Assembly (NCBI GenBank): GCA_937958475.1
Contig: CALFXR010000064.1
Coordinates: forward strand, 1 to 41,615
Direction: 5' to 3'
DNA: 41,615 nucleotides
Source of the DNA: an uncultured Mesorhizobium sp.
GTDB taxonomy: Bacteria; Pseudomonadota; Alphaproteobacteria; Rhizobiales; Rhizobiaceae
The notes under the pieces were generated by a model, which did no database searches, was not told where the DNA came from, and saw only the letters and a program-made list of their open reading frames with translations. The translations under genes and the position numbers were made by a program. Shown piece by piece: positions 8,818 to 17,805 of the stretch (positions are counted from its first letter, which is position 1; every line of letters starts with the position of its first letter).

Positions 8818-9869
8818 TGGCGGTCGTCGTCCAAGCGAGTTCCGTCGAGCGCCGTCCGGCCTGGTACGGCCGGGTGCCGTCGGCCTGGTGGGTGATCGCC
8901 GTCGTCGCTCTGCTCATGCCCGCGGTCACCAACGACTTCATCCTGTTCCAGGTCTTCGGCTGGGCTCTGATCCTCGGAATGATCGCGCTCTCCCTGCAGT
9001 TCCTCGCCGGCTACGGCGGCATGGTCAGCCTCTTGCAGATGACGGTCGCCGGCATCGGCGGTTATGGCGTCGCCATCCTCGGCACCAGCGGCGTCGCCGC
9101 TATCTCGCTCCATTTGCCCTGGTGGATCTACATTCCCGTGGCGATCGCCATCGCCTCACTGTTCGGCACGCTGGTCGGCGCGCTCGCGGTGCGCACCGAG
9201 GGCATCTACACGATCATGATCACGCTGGCGATCGCCAGCGCCTTCTTCTACTTCGCACGCCAGAACTACGTGATCTTCAACGGCTATTCGGGTTTCAACC
9301 TGGTCGTGCCGCCGCATCTGTTCGGCGTCGACTGGCGTCAGCCCATGCCTTTCTACTATCTAGCCCTGGCCTGCGCGGTTCTCTCCTATCTCGCCGTGCG
9401 CTACGTCGCGCGCTCGCCCTTCGGCCTCGCGCTCCAGGGCGTGCGCGACAATCCCCGGCGGATGGCCGCGCTTGGCTTCAACGTCACCGCCCATCGCATC
9501 TTCGCCTACACCTTCGCTTCGGTGATCGCCGCGGTCGGCGGCATTCTGCTGGTCTGGCAGAATGCTCAGATATCGCCAGGCACTGCCGGCATTCCGGCGG
9601 CGATCGACATCCTGGTGATCGCCGTCGTGGGCGGCATCGCCCGCCCGATCGGGCCTTTCGTCGGCGCGCTGATCTACGTGCTTCTGCGCGCCTTCACGCC
9701 TGACGTGCTCACCGCCTTCGGCATGTCCGGCGAGCGCTTCAAGCTGCTGATCGGCATCGGCTTCCTCGTCATCGTCTACTTCTCCCCCGACGGCGTGCTC
9801 GGGCTGTGGGACCGCTGGCGCGCCTCGCGCAACAGCCGTGTCGACCCGCTGACTGGAGGGGAGCGATGA
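8817..9869 (+). CDS. livM: Branched-chain amino acid ABC transporter permease, LivM type
   Basis: This second permease subunit has 350 residues with about ten hydrophobic segments. Diagnostic stretches are SLQFLAGYGGMVSLLQMTVAGIGGYG, ALAVRTEGIYTIMITLAIA and the cytoplasmic loop ALQGVRDNPRRMAALGFN that docks to the ATPase. The start is GTG 8817, which shares its G with the livH stop TAG (TAGTG). GGAGG just upstream and the N-terminal sequence support it. Such stop-start overlap implies translational coupling and equal amounts of LivH and LivM. Confidence 0.9.
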   Translation: MAVVVQASSVERRPAWYGRVPSAWWVIAVVALLMPAVTNDFILFQVFGWALILGMIALSLQFLAGYGGMVSLLQMTVAGIGGYGVAILGTSGVAAISLHLPWWIYIPVAIAIASLFGTLVGALAVRTEGIYTIMITLAIASAFFYFARQNYVIFNGYSGFNLVVPPHLFGVDWRQPMPFYYLALACAVLSYLAVRYVARSPFGLALQGVRDNPRRMAALGFNVTAHRIFAYTFASVIAAVGGILLVWQNAQISPGTAGIPAAIDILVIAVVGGIARPIGPFVGALIYVLLRAFTPDVLTAFGMSGERFKLLIGIGFLVIVYFSPDGVLGLWDRWRASRNSRVDPLTGGER

Positions 9870-10657
9870 ACGCGCCCGTCTCCGCTGCCACCCTCTCCAG
9901 CACCGCCTTCGCCGGCAACGCGCTCGAACTGCGCGGCGTCACCAAGACGTTCGGTGCACTCGCGGCGCTGACGGACGTTACGCTGACGGTCAGGCCGGGC
10001 GAACGGCGCGCCGTGCTCGGCTCCAACGGCGCCGGCAAGACGACCCTATTCAACTGCGTCACCGGCGATTTCCTGCCGACCTCCGGCGCGATCCGCCTGT
10101 TCGGCGAGGACGTGACCCGCTTCCCGGCGCACGAGCGCATTCGCCGCGGCCTGCGCCGCACCTACCAGATCTCGCTCCTGTTCGCCGGCCTCACCGTCAC
10201 CGAAAACGTCTATCTGGCCTGCCGCGGGGTAAGCCGCGGCAGATTCTCGCTGCTCAGGCCCGGCCGCAGCGACGTTCTGATGGCGCGCGCGCGGGAACTG
10301 ATCGAGGCCGTCCACATGGCCGACGCCCGCGACACCAAGGTCTCGGAACTGTCCTACGGCCAACAGCGCCAGCTCGAGATCGCCCTTGCGCTGGCGGGCG
10401 CGCCGCGCCTCATCCTCTTCGACGAACCTGCGGCCGGGCTGTCGCCGGCCGAGCGCGCCGATCTCGTCGCGATCCTCACCGGCCTGCCGTCGCATATCGG
10501 CTTCATCATCATCGAGCACGACATGGACGTGGCGCTCCGCGTCGCCGAGACCGTGTCGATGATGCACAACGGCCGCATATTCAAGGAGGGCACGCCGCGC
10601 GAGATCGAGAGCGACGCCGAGGTCCAGGAACTCTACCTCGGAGGCGGTCATGGCTGA
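9866..10657 (+). CDS. livG: ABC transporter ATP-binding protein, LivG type
   Basis: This 263-residue ATPase subunit has Walker A GSNGAGKT (residues 52-59), signature LSYGQQRQ (162-169) and Walker B LILFDEP (182-188), followed by the switch histidine in IIEHDMD. The LRRTYQISLLFAGLTVTENV Q-loop region is typical of LivG. ATG 9866 overlaps the livM stop in an ATGA junction, so translation is coupled. It should form a heterodimeric motor with the ATPase domain of the next gene, which starts inside its 3' end (8-nt overlap). Confidence 0.92.
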   Translation: MNAPVSAATLSSTAFAGNALELRGVTKTFGALAALTDVTLTVRPGERRAVLGSNGAGKTTLFNCVTGDFLPTSGAIRLFGEDVTRFPAHERIRRGLRRTYQISLLFAGLTVTENVYLACRGVSRGRFSLLRPGRSDVLMARARELIEAVHMADARDTKVSELSYGQQRQLEIALALAGAPRLILFDEPAAGLSPAERADLVAILTGLPSHIGFIIIEHDMDVALRVAETVSMMHNGRIFKEGTPREIESDAEVQELYLGGGHG

Positions 10658-12833
10658 ACGCCGCGCCTCCGCGCCCGCCCTCGACATCCGCGGCCTCAAC
10701 GTCTTCTACGGCGCCAGCCACGCGCTCCAGGGCGTCGACCTCCACCTCCACGGGGGCGTCCTTTCCGTCGTCGGACGAAACGGCATGGGCAAGACCACGC
10801 TGTGCAAGGCAATCATGGGCCTCGTACCGGTCGCGTCCGGATCGATCACCTTCGCCGGAACCTCGCTCGTCGGCCTCTCTCCCGCAGATATTGCCCGCCT
10901 CGGCGTCGGCTACGTGCCTCAGGGCAGGCGGCTGTGGCGTTCGCTCACCGTCGACGAACACCTGCAACTGGTGGCGAAGAAGGGCGGTGCCTGGACCGTC
11001 GAGCGCATCTACTCGACCTTCCCCCGCCTCGCCGAGCGCAAGGGCAATGGCGGCGGCCAGCTGTCGGGCGGCGAGCAACAGATGCTGGCGATCTCGCGCG
11101 CGCTGCTCGCCAATCCCCGCCTGCTGGTCATGGACGAGCCGACTGAGGGCCTTGCGCCGGTCATCGTCGCCCAGGTCGAGGAAATGCTGCTGCGTCTGGC
11201 GGACGAAGGCGGCATCGACGTGCTCGTCATCGAGCAGAACATTGGCGTCGCCACGGCGGTCGCCGAGAACGTCGCGATCATGGTCAACGGCCGCATCAAC
11301 CGGATCGTTGAGGCCGGCATCCTAGCCGCCGACCGCGATCTCCAGCAGCGCATGCTCGGCGTCGGCCGCCACGAGCACGAGGCGGCCCCGGTTGCGGCCG
11401 CTCGCGGCAGCCAGGCCGCTACAGCCCCGGCGCCGGGCCCGGCGCTTGTCTACATGTCGAACCCGACCCTGCCGACGCGCTGGTCACGGCCAACGCCGGT
11501 CCGCGTCATCGAGAATGCGGCGCGTACCCGCTCCGCCGGCGTGGCGACGACGGCACGCGCCGACCTGCGTCCGCTCGCCTCCGCCGGCGAACAGGTGGTT
11601 CTGGTCGCCGGCACGCTGGACACCAAGGGCGACGAGCTTCGCTTCATCCGCGACGTGATCCGCGGCCACGGACTTCCGGTCCGCCTGGTCGACCTGTCGA
11701 CCTCCGGCCGCCATTCGGGCGCCGAGGTGCCCGCTCACCAGATCGCCGCCTACCACCCGCGCGGCGCGGCCGGCGTATTCATCAACGACCGCGGCCAGGC
11801 GGTGGCCGGCATGACGCTCGCCTTCGAGCGCTGGATCGAGCGGCAGGGGGGCGTCGCCGGCATCATCGGCGCCGGCGGATCCGGGGGGACGGCGATGGTA
11901 GCCCCGGCGATGCGCACGCTGGCTGTGGGTGTGCCCAAGGTGCTGATCTCCACCGTGGCGTCGGGCGACGTGTCGCGCTACGTCGGCCCCGCCGACATCC
12001 TGATGCTGCACTCGGTGGCCGACGTTCAGGGGCTGAACTCGATCACCCGCGCAGTTCTGCGCAACGGCGCCAACGCGCTGTCTGGCATGGTGCTGGCGCA
12101 GCGCGAAGCCGCCCGCCGTCCGGCCCCGCCCGGCGAACTGCCGGCGCTGGGCCTGACCATGTTCGGCGTCACCACGCCTTGCGTCCAGCAGATCTCGGAC
12201 ACGTTGAAGGCCGACTACGACTGCCTCGTCTTCCACGCCACCGGCATCGGTGGACGCTCGATGGAGAAGCTGATCGATTCCGGCCTCGTGCGTGCCGTCA
12301 TCGATGTCACCACGACGGAAGTCGCCGACATGCTGGTCGGCGGCGTCCTGCCGGCCACCGAGGACCGCTTCGGCGCGGTGATCCGCAGGCGCATTCCCTA
12401 TGTCGGCTCCTGCGGCGCGCTCGACATGGTCAATTTCGGGCCGTTCGATACGGTCCCGGAGAAGTTCCGCAACCGGGTGCTCTACCGGCACAATCCGCAG
12501 GTGACGCTGATGCGCACCACCGCCGAGGAATGCGCCGCGATCGGTCGCTGGATCGGCGACCGGCTGAACCAGATGGACGCGCCGGTGCGTTTCTTCCTCC
12601 CCGAGGGCGGCGTTTCCGCCATCGACAAGCCCGGCCAGCCCTTTCACGACCCCGCCGCCGACCAGGCGCTGTTCAACGCGCTGGAGAGGACCGTGACGCA
12701 GACCACCAACCGCCAGCTCATTCGCGTGCCCTTCAACATCAACGACCGCGCCTTCGCCGAGGAGGTCGTGCGCGTCTTCCGCACGCTGCACGGCACGGGA
12801 CGCACGCCCGGACGCGCCAGGAGCCGCAAATGA
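10650..12833 (+). CDS. Fusion: LivF-type ABC ATPase + Tm-1-like ATP-binding (UPF0261) domain
   Basis: This 727-residue protein joins two complete parts. Residues 1 to about 240 are a LivF-type ATPase: Walker A GRNGMGKT (42-49), signature QLSGGEQQ (137-144), Walker B LLVMDEP (158-164), then VIEQN. Residues about 241-314 form a linker that begins Ala/Pro-rich. From about 315 to the end is a Tm-1-like/UPF0261 domain, starting VLVAGTLDTKGDEL and containing GAGGSGGTAM, HATGIGGRSMEKLI and VGSCGALDMVNFG. UPF0261 proteins are usually separate and of unknown biochemical role; the family is named after tomato Tm-1, a virus-resistance protein. The fusion would tether a cytoplasmic ATP-binding enzyme to the importer. 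The next gene encodes the TIM barrel that plant Tm-1 carries as its second half. Confidence 0.9.
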   Translation: MAERRASAPALDIRGLNVFYGASHALQGVDLHLHGGVLSVVGRNGMGKTTLCKAIMGLVPVASGSITFAGTSLVGLSPADIARLGVGYVPQGRRLWRSLTVDEHLQLVAKKGGAWTVERIYSTFPRLAERKGNGGGQLSGGEQQMLAISRALLANPRLLVMDEPTEGLAPVIVAQVEEMLLRLADEGGIDVLVIEQNIGVATAVAENVAIMVNGRINRIVEAGILAADRDLQQRMLGVGRHEHEAAPVAAARGSQAATAPAPGPALVYMSNPTLPTRWSRPTPVRVIENAARTRSAGVATTARADLRPLASAGEQVVLVAGTLDTKGDELRFIRDVIRGHGLPVRLVDLSTSGRHSGAEVPAHQIAAYHPRGAAGVFINDRGQAVAGMTLAFERWIERQGGVAGIIGAGGSGGTAMVAPAMRTLAVGVPKVLISTVASGDVSRYVGPADILMLHSVADVQGLNSITRAVLRNGANALSGMVLAQREAARRPAPPGELPALGLTMFGVTTPCVQQISDTLKADYDCLVFHATGIGGRSMEKLIDSGLVRAVIDVTTTEVADMLVGGVLPATEDRFGAVIRRRIPYVGSCGALDMVNFGPFDTVPEKFRNRVLYRHNPQVTLMRTTAEECAAIGRWIGDRLNQMDAPVRFFLPEGGVSAIDKPGQPFHDPAADQALFNALERTVTQTTNRQLIRVPFNINDRAFAEEVVRVFRTLHGTGRTPGRARSRK

Positions 12834-13711
12834 GGCATGAGCGTAGCGCAATCCTCGAACGTTTCCGCGCCATGGTCGCGCGCGGCGAGCCAATCGTCGG
12901 CGGCGGCGCCGGCACGGGCCTGTCGGCCAAGTGCGAGGAGGCCGGCGGAATCGACCTGATCGTCATCTACAATTCCGGCCGTTACCGCATGGCCGGCCGC
13001 GGCTCGCTCGCCGGCCTGCTCGCCTATGGCGACGCCAACGCCATCGTCGTCGAGATGGCCGCCGAGGTGCTACCGGTCGTGAAACGCACGCCGGTGCTCG
13101 CCGGCGTCAACGCCACCGACCCGTTCCGCCAGATGGACATCTTTTTGGACGAGCTGAAGCGCATCGGTTTCTCCGGCGTGCAGAACTTTCCGACCGTCGG
13201 CCTCATCGACGGCGTCTTCCGCGCCAATCTCGAGGAGACCGGCATGTCCTACGGGCTCGAGGTCGACATGATCGCCAAGGCGCGCGCCCGCGACATGCTG
13301 ACCACGCCCTACGTCTTCAATCCCGACGAGGCGGCGGCGATGGCGAAGGCCGGCGCCGACATCGTGGTGTGCCATCTCGGCCTGACCACCGGCGGCGCCA
13401 TCGGCGCGCACACCGCGCTGAAGCTCGCCGACTGCCCGGCGCTGGTCGATGCCTGGGCGGATGCCGCGCTGAAGGTCAACCCGGAGGTCCTCGTGCTCGT
13501 CCACGGGGGCCCGGTCGCCGAGCCGGCCGACGCCGAGTTCATCCTGGGCCAGACCAGGAACTGCCACGGATTCTACGGCGCCTCGTCGATGGAGCGGCTG
13601 CCGGTGGAGACGGCGCTCACCGAACAGACGCGCCGCTTCAAGCGCATTTCAACGCATCACGCCGCAGGGGCGGGGCGCTCCGCGGCGGACAGACGGGCAA
13701 GGGAGGAATGA
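12830..13711 (+). CDS. Phosphoenolpyruvate hydrolase-like TIM-barrel protein
   Basis: This 293-residue protein belongs to the TIM-barrel family annotated as PEP hydrolase-like or TIM-barrel signal-transduction (Pfam PEP_hydrolase). Typical segments are GGGAGTGLSAKCEEAGGIDL, IYNSGRYRMAGRGSLAGLLAYGDAN, FSGVQNFPTVGLIDG and VCHLGLTTGGAIGA. The function is poorly established. In plant Tm-1 a related barrel is fused behind the UPF0261 domain; here the two are adjacent genes with a 4-nt ATGA overlap, implying coupled translation and a shared complex or pathway. The C-terminal 25 residues are Ala/Arg-rich and probably disordered. Confidence 0.87.
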   Translation: MRHERSAILERFRAMVARGEPIVGGGAGTGLSAKCEEAGGIDLIVIYNSGRYRMAGRGSLAGLLAYGDANAIVVEMAAEVLPVVKRTPVLAGVNATDPFRQMDIFLDELKRIGFSGVQNFPTVGLIDGVFRANLEETGMSYGLEVDMIAKARARDMLTTPYVFNPDEAAAMAKAGADIVVCHLGLTTGGAIGAHTALKLADCPALVDAWADAALKVNPEVLVLVHGGPVAEPADAEFILGQTRNCHGFYGASSMERLPVETALTEQTRRFKRISTHHAAGAGRSAADRRAREE

Positions 13712-13713
13712 CC

Positions 13714-16700
13714 ATGACAGTGACCGGGCAGCTGATAGGCCAGCTCATCCTGTGGTTCATTCTGGCGGTCATCGTCATCGCCATCACCTACTGGGTGATG
13801 AACTGGCTGTACCGACGCTCGACCAAGGAGATCGCGTTCGTCCGCACCGGTTTCCTCGGCGAGAAGGTGGTCATCGACGGCGGCGCCTTCGTCTGGCCGA
13901 TCGTCCACGACATCACCCCCGTCAACATGAACTCGATGCCGCTGTCCGTGATGCGTAACAAGGACAACGCACTGATCACCCGCGACCGCATCCGCGTCGA
14001 CGTCGAAGCCGAGTTCTACGTCCGCGTCCGCCCGACGCGCGAGGCCGTCTCGATCGCCGCCTCCACCCTTGGCCGCCGCACGCTCACCGCCGAGAACATC
14101 CACGTCCTACTTTCCGGCAAGTTCGAATCCGCGCTCCGCGCCATCGCCGGCGACATGACGATCGCCGAGATGCACGAGCAGCGCGCGACCTACGTCACCC
14201 GCGTCAAGGAGTTCGCCCAGGAGGATCTGTCGCGCAATGGTCTCGAACTGGAATCGGTCGCCATCATCGACATCGACCAGACCGCGCTCGAATTCTTCAA
14301 CCCGTCCAACCGCTTCGACGCGGAAGGCCTGACCTCGCTGATCCGCGACATCGAGGAACGGCGCAAGCTGCGCAACGACATCGAGCAGGATTCGATGATC
14401 CGCATCCGCGCCCGCAACCTCGAGGCCGAGAAACAGGCGCTGCAGATCGAGCAGGAGGCCGAGGAGGCGCGCCTGATCCAGGAACGCGGGATCGAGTTCC
14501 TTCGTGCCCAGCAGCGTGCCGAACTGGCCCGTGAGCGCGCCGAGCGCGACACGGACGCCGAACGCGCCCAGATCCACGCCCGCGAGGTGATCGAGAAGGC
14601 GCGGCTTACCAACGAGATGTCGATCGCCGAGACGCGTATCTCGACCGAACGCGAGGTGCGCCAGCGCGAGATCGAACGGCACATGGCGATCGAGGCGGCC
14701 GAGATCAACTCGCGCGAGGAGATCGAGAAGGCGCGCATCCTCCAGGAGCGTGCCATCAGCGAGGCGAGGATCGCCAACGAGAAGGAGACGGAGGCGCTGG
14801 AGATCGAGCGCCGGCGCGCCATCGAGGAGGCCGAGATCTCGGCGAAGGAATCGACCGAACGCGCTCGCATCGCCCAGGAGCAGTCGGTGACCGAGGCGCG
14901 GATCGAACGCGACCGCGAGACGCAGACGAAGGAGATCGAACGCCAGCGGCAGATCGACCAGGCCCAGATCGCCGCGCGCGAGGGGGTCGAAAAGGCCCGC
15001 ATCGAGCAGGAGCGCGCCATATCCGAGACGCGCATCGCCAACGAGGAAGACACCAGGCGGCGCGAGATCGAGCGGCACAAGGTCGTCGAGTCCGCCGAGA
15101 TCGCTGCCCGCGAGGAGATCGAGAAGGCGCGCATCGTCCAGGAGCGGGCCGTCTCCGACGCGCGCATCGCCAACGAGGAAGAAACGCGTCGCCGCGAGAT
15201 CCAGCGCAACCGCACCGTCGAGGAAGCCGAGATCGCGGCCCGCGAGGCGACCGAGAAGCTGCGCATCGCCGAGGCGGCGACGGTGAGCCAGGAACGCATC
15301 GCCACCGACAAGCGCATACGCGAACTGGAGATCGAGCGGCAGAAGGCGATCGAGGAGGCCGAGATCGCCGCCCGCCAGGCGACGGAAGCCGCCAAGATCG
15401 CGCGCGAGAAGAGGCTCGCCGCCGAGCGGATCGCCTACGAGCAGGATCTGCGCGAGCGCGAGATCGCCAGGAACCGCGCCGTCGATCAGGCCGACATCGC
15501 CTCCCGCGAGGTGGTCGAAGCGGCCCGAATCGAGGTCGAGGCGCGCATCGACAGGGAGCGCATCGCCCGACGCGAGGAGACGCAGTTGCGCGAGACCGCC
15601 GCGATGGAGACGACCGAGACCGCGCGCATCGCCCAGCTCCGCCGCGTCGACGGCGAGCGCATCGCCGCCGAGACGGAGACCCGTTCGCGCGAGATCGACC
15701 GCAATACCAGGCTGGAGACTGTCGAGGTGGCCTCGCGCCACAGCGTCGACCGCGTCCGCATTGAGAACGAGGCGGAAACGGCGCGCGAGCGCATCGCCCG
15801 CGAGGAGAAGACCCGCGCCCTGGAGATTGCCCGCAACCGGACGGTCGAGGAAGCGCAGGTCACGGCGGAAGAGGCTGTAGAGGCAGCCCGTATCGCCCAG
15901 CGCCGGGCGCTCGACTCCGCCCGCATCGCCGCCGACGCCGAGATCAGGTCGCGCGAAATTGAACGCAACGCGGCCGTCGAGACTGCCGAGGTTGCCACGC
16001 GGCGCGGTGTTGATCAGGTGCGCATCGAGAAGGAGGCCGATACGACCGCCGAACGCATCGCCCGCGACGAGAGGATCCGCACGCTCGAGATCGCCCGTAA
16101 CCAGGCGCTCGACGAAGCGCAGGTCGCTGCCGACGAGGCGGTCGAAGCTGCGCGCATCGCCCAGAAGAAGACGCTCGACGCCGAGCGGATCGCCGCCGAG
16201 CAGGCTGTGCGCGAACGCGCTATCGCCCGCGAGGAAGCGGTCGAGGCCAAGGAGATCCAGCGCCGCGAGGCCGTGGAGCGCCAGCGCATTTCCGCCGAGC
16301 TGGAACTGGAGCGCGACCGCATCGCCTCGCAGAAGACCCGCGAGGTCATCGACATCGACCGCAAGAAGTCGGTCGAGGTGGCCGACCAGGATCGCATCAT
16401 CGAGCTTGCCGTGAAGAAGTCCGAGCGTGCCGGCGCCGATGCCAAGGTGCGCGTCGCCGAGATCCAGGCCCAGCGCGAGGTCGATACGGCGGACGTCGAG
16501 CGCGAGCGCGCTACCGAGGCGGCCCGCCTCGAACGCCGGCGCTCGCTCGAGCAGCTCGAGATCGCCCGCGTGCAGACGTTGCGCGAGGCCGAGATCGCCT
16601 CGCGCGAGGAGATCGAGCGCGCCAGGATCGCCTCCGACCGCGGCCTCGACGAGGCCCGCATCGGCCAGGAGACGGAACGCCGCCGGCTCGAGGTCCGCCG

Positions 16701-17361
16701 CGAGCACGACGTCGAGACGGCGCAGATGGAAAAAGCCATCTCGCTCTACCGCAAGTCGCTGGATGAATCGGCGGCCCGCGTCGAGGCCGACGTCGCCCGG
16801 GTCCGCGCCGCCGAGGCCGAGGAGCGCGTCAAGACCACGCGTGCCACCGAGGAGGCCAAGCGCCGCCGTTCCGTCGACGTGCTGATGGCCGAGAAGGAGG
16901 CCGAGGAGAAGAAGATCGCGGCCGAGGCCGAGCGCATCCGCAAGTCGGTCGAGGCCGAGGCGCAGAAGCTGCTCAACGAGGCCGAGAACGTGCTCACCGA
17001 CGCCGCCCGCTTCTCGCTGTTCCGCCGCAAGCTGCTCGAGCACGTCGAGGGCATCGTCGCGGCCTCCGTCAAGCCGCTGGAGAAGATCAACGACATCCGC
17101 ATCGTGCAGATGGACGGTCTCAACCAGGGCAACGGCGGCGGCGGCAGCCCGACCGACGAGGTCATCAACTCCGCGCTGCGCTACCGCGTCCAGGCGCCGC
17201 TGATCGACAGCCTGCTCGCCGACATCGGCATCGACGGCTCGAACATCGCCAAGCAGGGCGGCCTGATCCGCGAGGCCTCCGACATGCAGCGCATCGCCAG
17301 CGACACGGCCAAGGCGGCCAAGGCCAAGCCCTCGGGCGGGTCCGAAGGCAAGGGAGACTGA
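13714..17361 (+). CDS. Giant flotillin-like SPFH protein with long hendecad-repeat coiled coil
   Basis: This 1215-residue protein is about twice normal flotillin length. One transmembrane helix spans about residues 6-27. An SPFH domain resembling YqiK-type flotillins follows to about 210 (EIAFVRTGFLGEKVVIDGGAFVWPIVHD in part, ALITRDRIRVDVEAEFYVRV). A charged Glu/Arg/Ala/Ile-rich helical stalk runs to about 1090; its core (residues 293-897) consists of tandem 44-residue repeats. The C-terminus has a flotillin-like NEAENVLTDAARFSLFRRKLLE section and a Gly-rich linker. ATG 13714 is chosen because GGGAGG lies 7 nt upstream; in-frame ATG 13708 is too close to that site. Flotillins oligomerise at the inner membrane and organise microdomains. 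The usual NfeD-type partner gene is absent. It starts 2 bp after the PEP-hydrolase-like gene and ends 3 bp before an SRPBCC gene. Confidence 0.9.
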   Translation: MTVTGQLIGQLILWFILAVIVIAITYWVMNWLYRRSTKEIAFVRTGFLGEKVVIDGGAFVWPIVHDITPVNMNSMPLSVMRNKDNALITRDRIRVDVEAEFYVRVRPTREAVSIAASTLGRRTLTAENIHVLLSGKFESALRAIAGDMTIAEMHEQRATYVTRVKEFAQEDLSRNGLELESVAIIDIDQTALEFFNPSNRFDAEGLTSLIRDIEERRKLRNDIEQDSMIRIRARNLEAEKQALQIEQEAEEARLIQERGIEFLRAQQRAELARERAERDTDAERAQIHAREVIEKARLTNEMSIAETRISTEREVRQREIERHMAIEAAEINSREEIEKARILQERAISEARIANEKETEALEIERRRAIEEAEISAKESTERARIAQEQSVTEARIERDRETQTKEIERQRQIDQAQIAAREGVEKARIEQERAISETRIANEEDTRRREIERHKVVESAEIAAREEIEKARIVQERAVSDARIANEEETRRREIQRNRTVEEAEIAAREATEKLRIAEAATVSQERIATDKRIRELEIERQKAIEEAEIAARQATEAAKIAREKRLAAERIAYEQDLREREIARNRAVDQADIASREVVEAARIEVEARIDRERIARREETQLRETAAMETTETARIAQLRRVDGERIAAETETRSREIDRNTRLETVEVASRHSVDRVRIENEAETARERIAREEKTRALEIARNRTVEEAQVTAEEAVEAARIAQRRALDSARIAADAEIRSREIERNAAVETAEVATRRGVDQVRIEKEADTTAERIARDERIRTLEIARNQALDEAQVAADEAVEAARIAQKKTLDAERIAAEQAVRERAIAREEAVEAKEIQRREAVERQRISAELELERDRIASQKTREVIDIDRKKSVEVADQDRIIELAVKKSERAGADAKVRVAEIQAQREVDTADVERERATEAARLERRRSLEQLEIARVQTLREAEIASREEIERARIASDRGLDEARIGQETERRRLEVRREHDVETAQMEKAISLYRKSLDESAARVEADVARVRAAEAEERVKTTRATEEAKRRRSVDVLMAEKEAEEKKIAAEAERIRKSVEAEAQKLLNEAENVLTDAARFSLFRRKLLEHVEGIVAASVKPLEKINDIRIVQMDGLNQGNGGGGSPTDEVINSALRYRVQAPLIDSLLADIGIDGSNIAKQGGLIREASDMQRIASDTAKAAKAKPSGGSEGKGD
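14590..16404 (+). repeat. Tandem 132-bp coding repeats (44-aa, four hendecads each)
   Basis: Within the flotillin-like gene, about 14 in-frame units begin at 14590, 14722, 14854, 14986, 15118, 15250, 15382, 15514, 15613, 15745, 15877, 16009, 16141 and 16273. Each is 132 bp except the unit at 15514, which is 99 bp (33 residues), exactly one hendecad shorter. The last unit is degenerate. Each unit starts near [IVT]E[KA]xRI and contains RI near position 16-17, EIxR near 27-30 and an EI or EV pair near 38-39. The 11-residue grid is kept throughout. Confidence 0.9.
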
Positions 17362-17364
17362 TCG

Positions 17365-17802
17365 ATGGCGCGGGTCTACGTATCGAGTGTCGTCGCCGCC
17401 CCGGCGGCCAAGGTGTGGGAGCGCGTGCGCGACTTCAACGCTCTGCCGCGGTGGCATCCCGCCATCCGCGAGAGCCGCATCGAGAACGCCGAGCCCTCCG
17501 ACAAGGTCGGCTGCGTTCGCGACTTCCGCCTGCAGAATGGCGATCGTATCCGCGAGAAGCTCCTGGGCCTCTCCGACTACGACTTCTTCTGCACCTATTC
17601 GATCCTCGACAGCCCGATGCCGCTGACCAACTACGTGGCGACGCTGCGGCTCACCCCGATCACCGACGGCGACCGCACCTTCGCCGAGTGGAGCGCGGAG
17701 TTCGACTGCTCCGCCGATGTCGCCGACGACCTCGTCAACAACATCGGCGGCAACGTCTTCCAGGCGGGCTTCGACTCGCTCAAGCGGCACTTTGGCGGCT
17801 GA
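17365..17802 (+). CDS. SRPBCC family protein (first of a tandem pair)
   Basis: This 145-residue START/Bet v1-like protein would form a small helix-grip fold with a hydrophobic cavity. Evidence is the family pattern: APAAKVWERVRDFNALPRWHPA at the start, GCVRDFRL in the middle strands and a closing amphipathic helix (QAGFDSLKRHF). It closely resembles the next gene product. In CO dehydrogenase operons a START-like CoxG recruits the Mo enzyme to the membrane, so a carrier or docking role for the nearby Mo hydroxylase is possible. No membrane segment is visible. It starts 3 bp after the flotillin-like gene. Confidence 0.88.
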   Translation: MARVYVSSVVAAPAAKVWERVRDFNALPRWHPAIRESRIENAEPSDKVGCVRDFRLQNGDRIREKLLGLSDYDFFCTYSILDSPMPLTNYVATLRLTPITDGDRTFAEWSAEFDCSADVADDLVNNIGGNVFQAGFDSLKRHFGG

Positions 17803-17805
17803 GCC

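Noticed and set aside
11484..12893. 469-codon antisense frame opposite the Tm-1-like domain
   Set aside because: The sense frame encodes a recognised UPF0261 domain; the antisense frame has only shadow composition.
14590..16404. Regular 132-bp repeats as a possible CRISPR array or non-coding satellite
   Set aside because: Units are in-frame, diverged, without spacers, and keep a protein-level 11-residue pattern.
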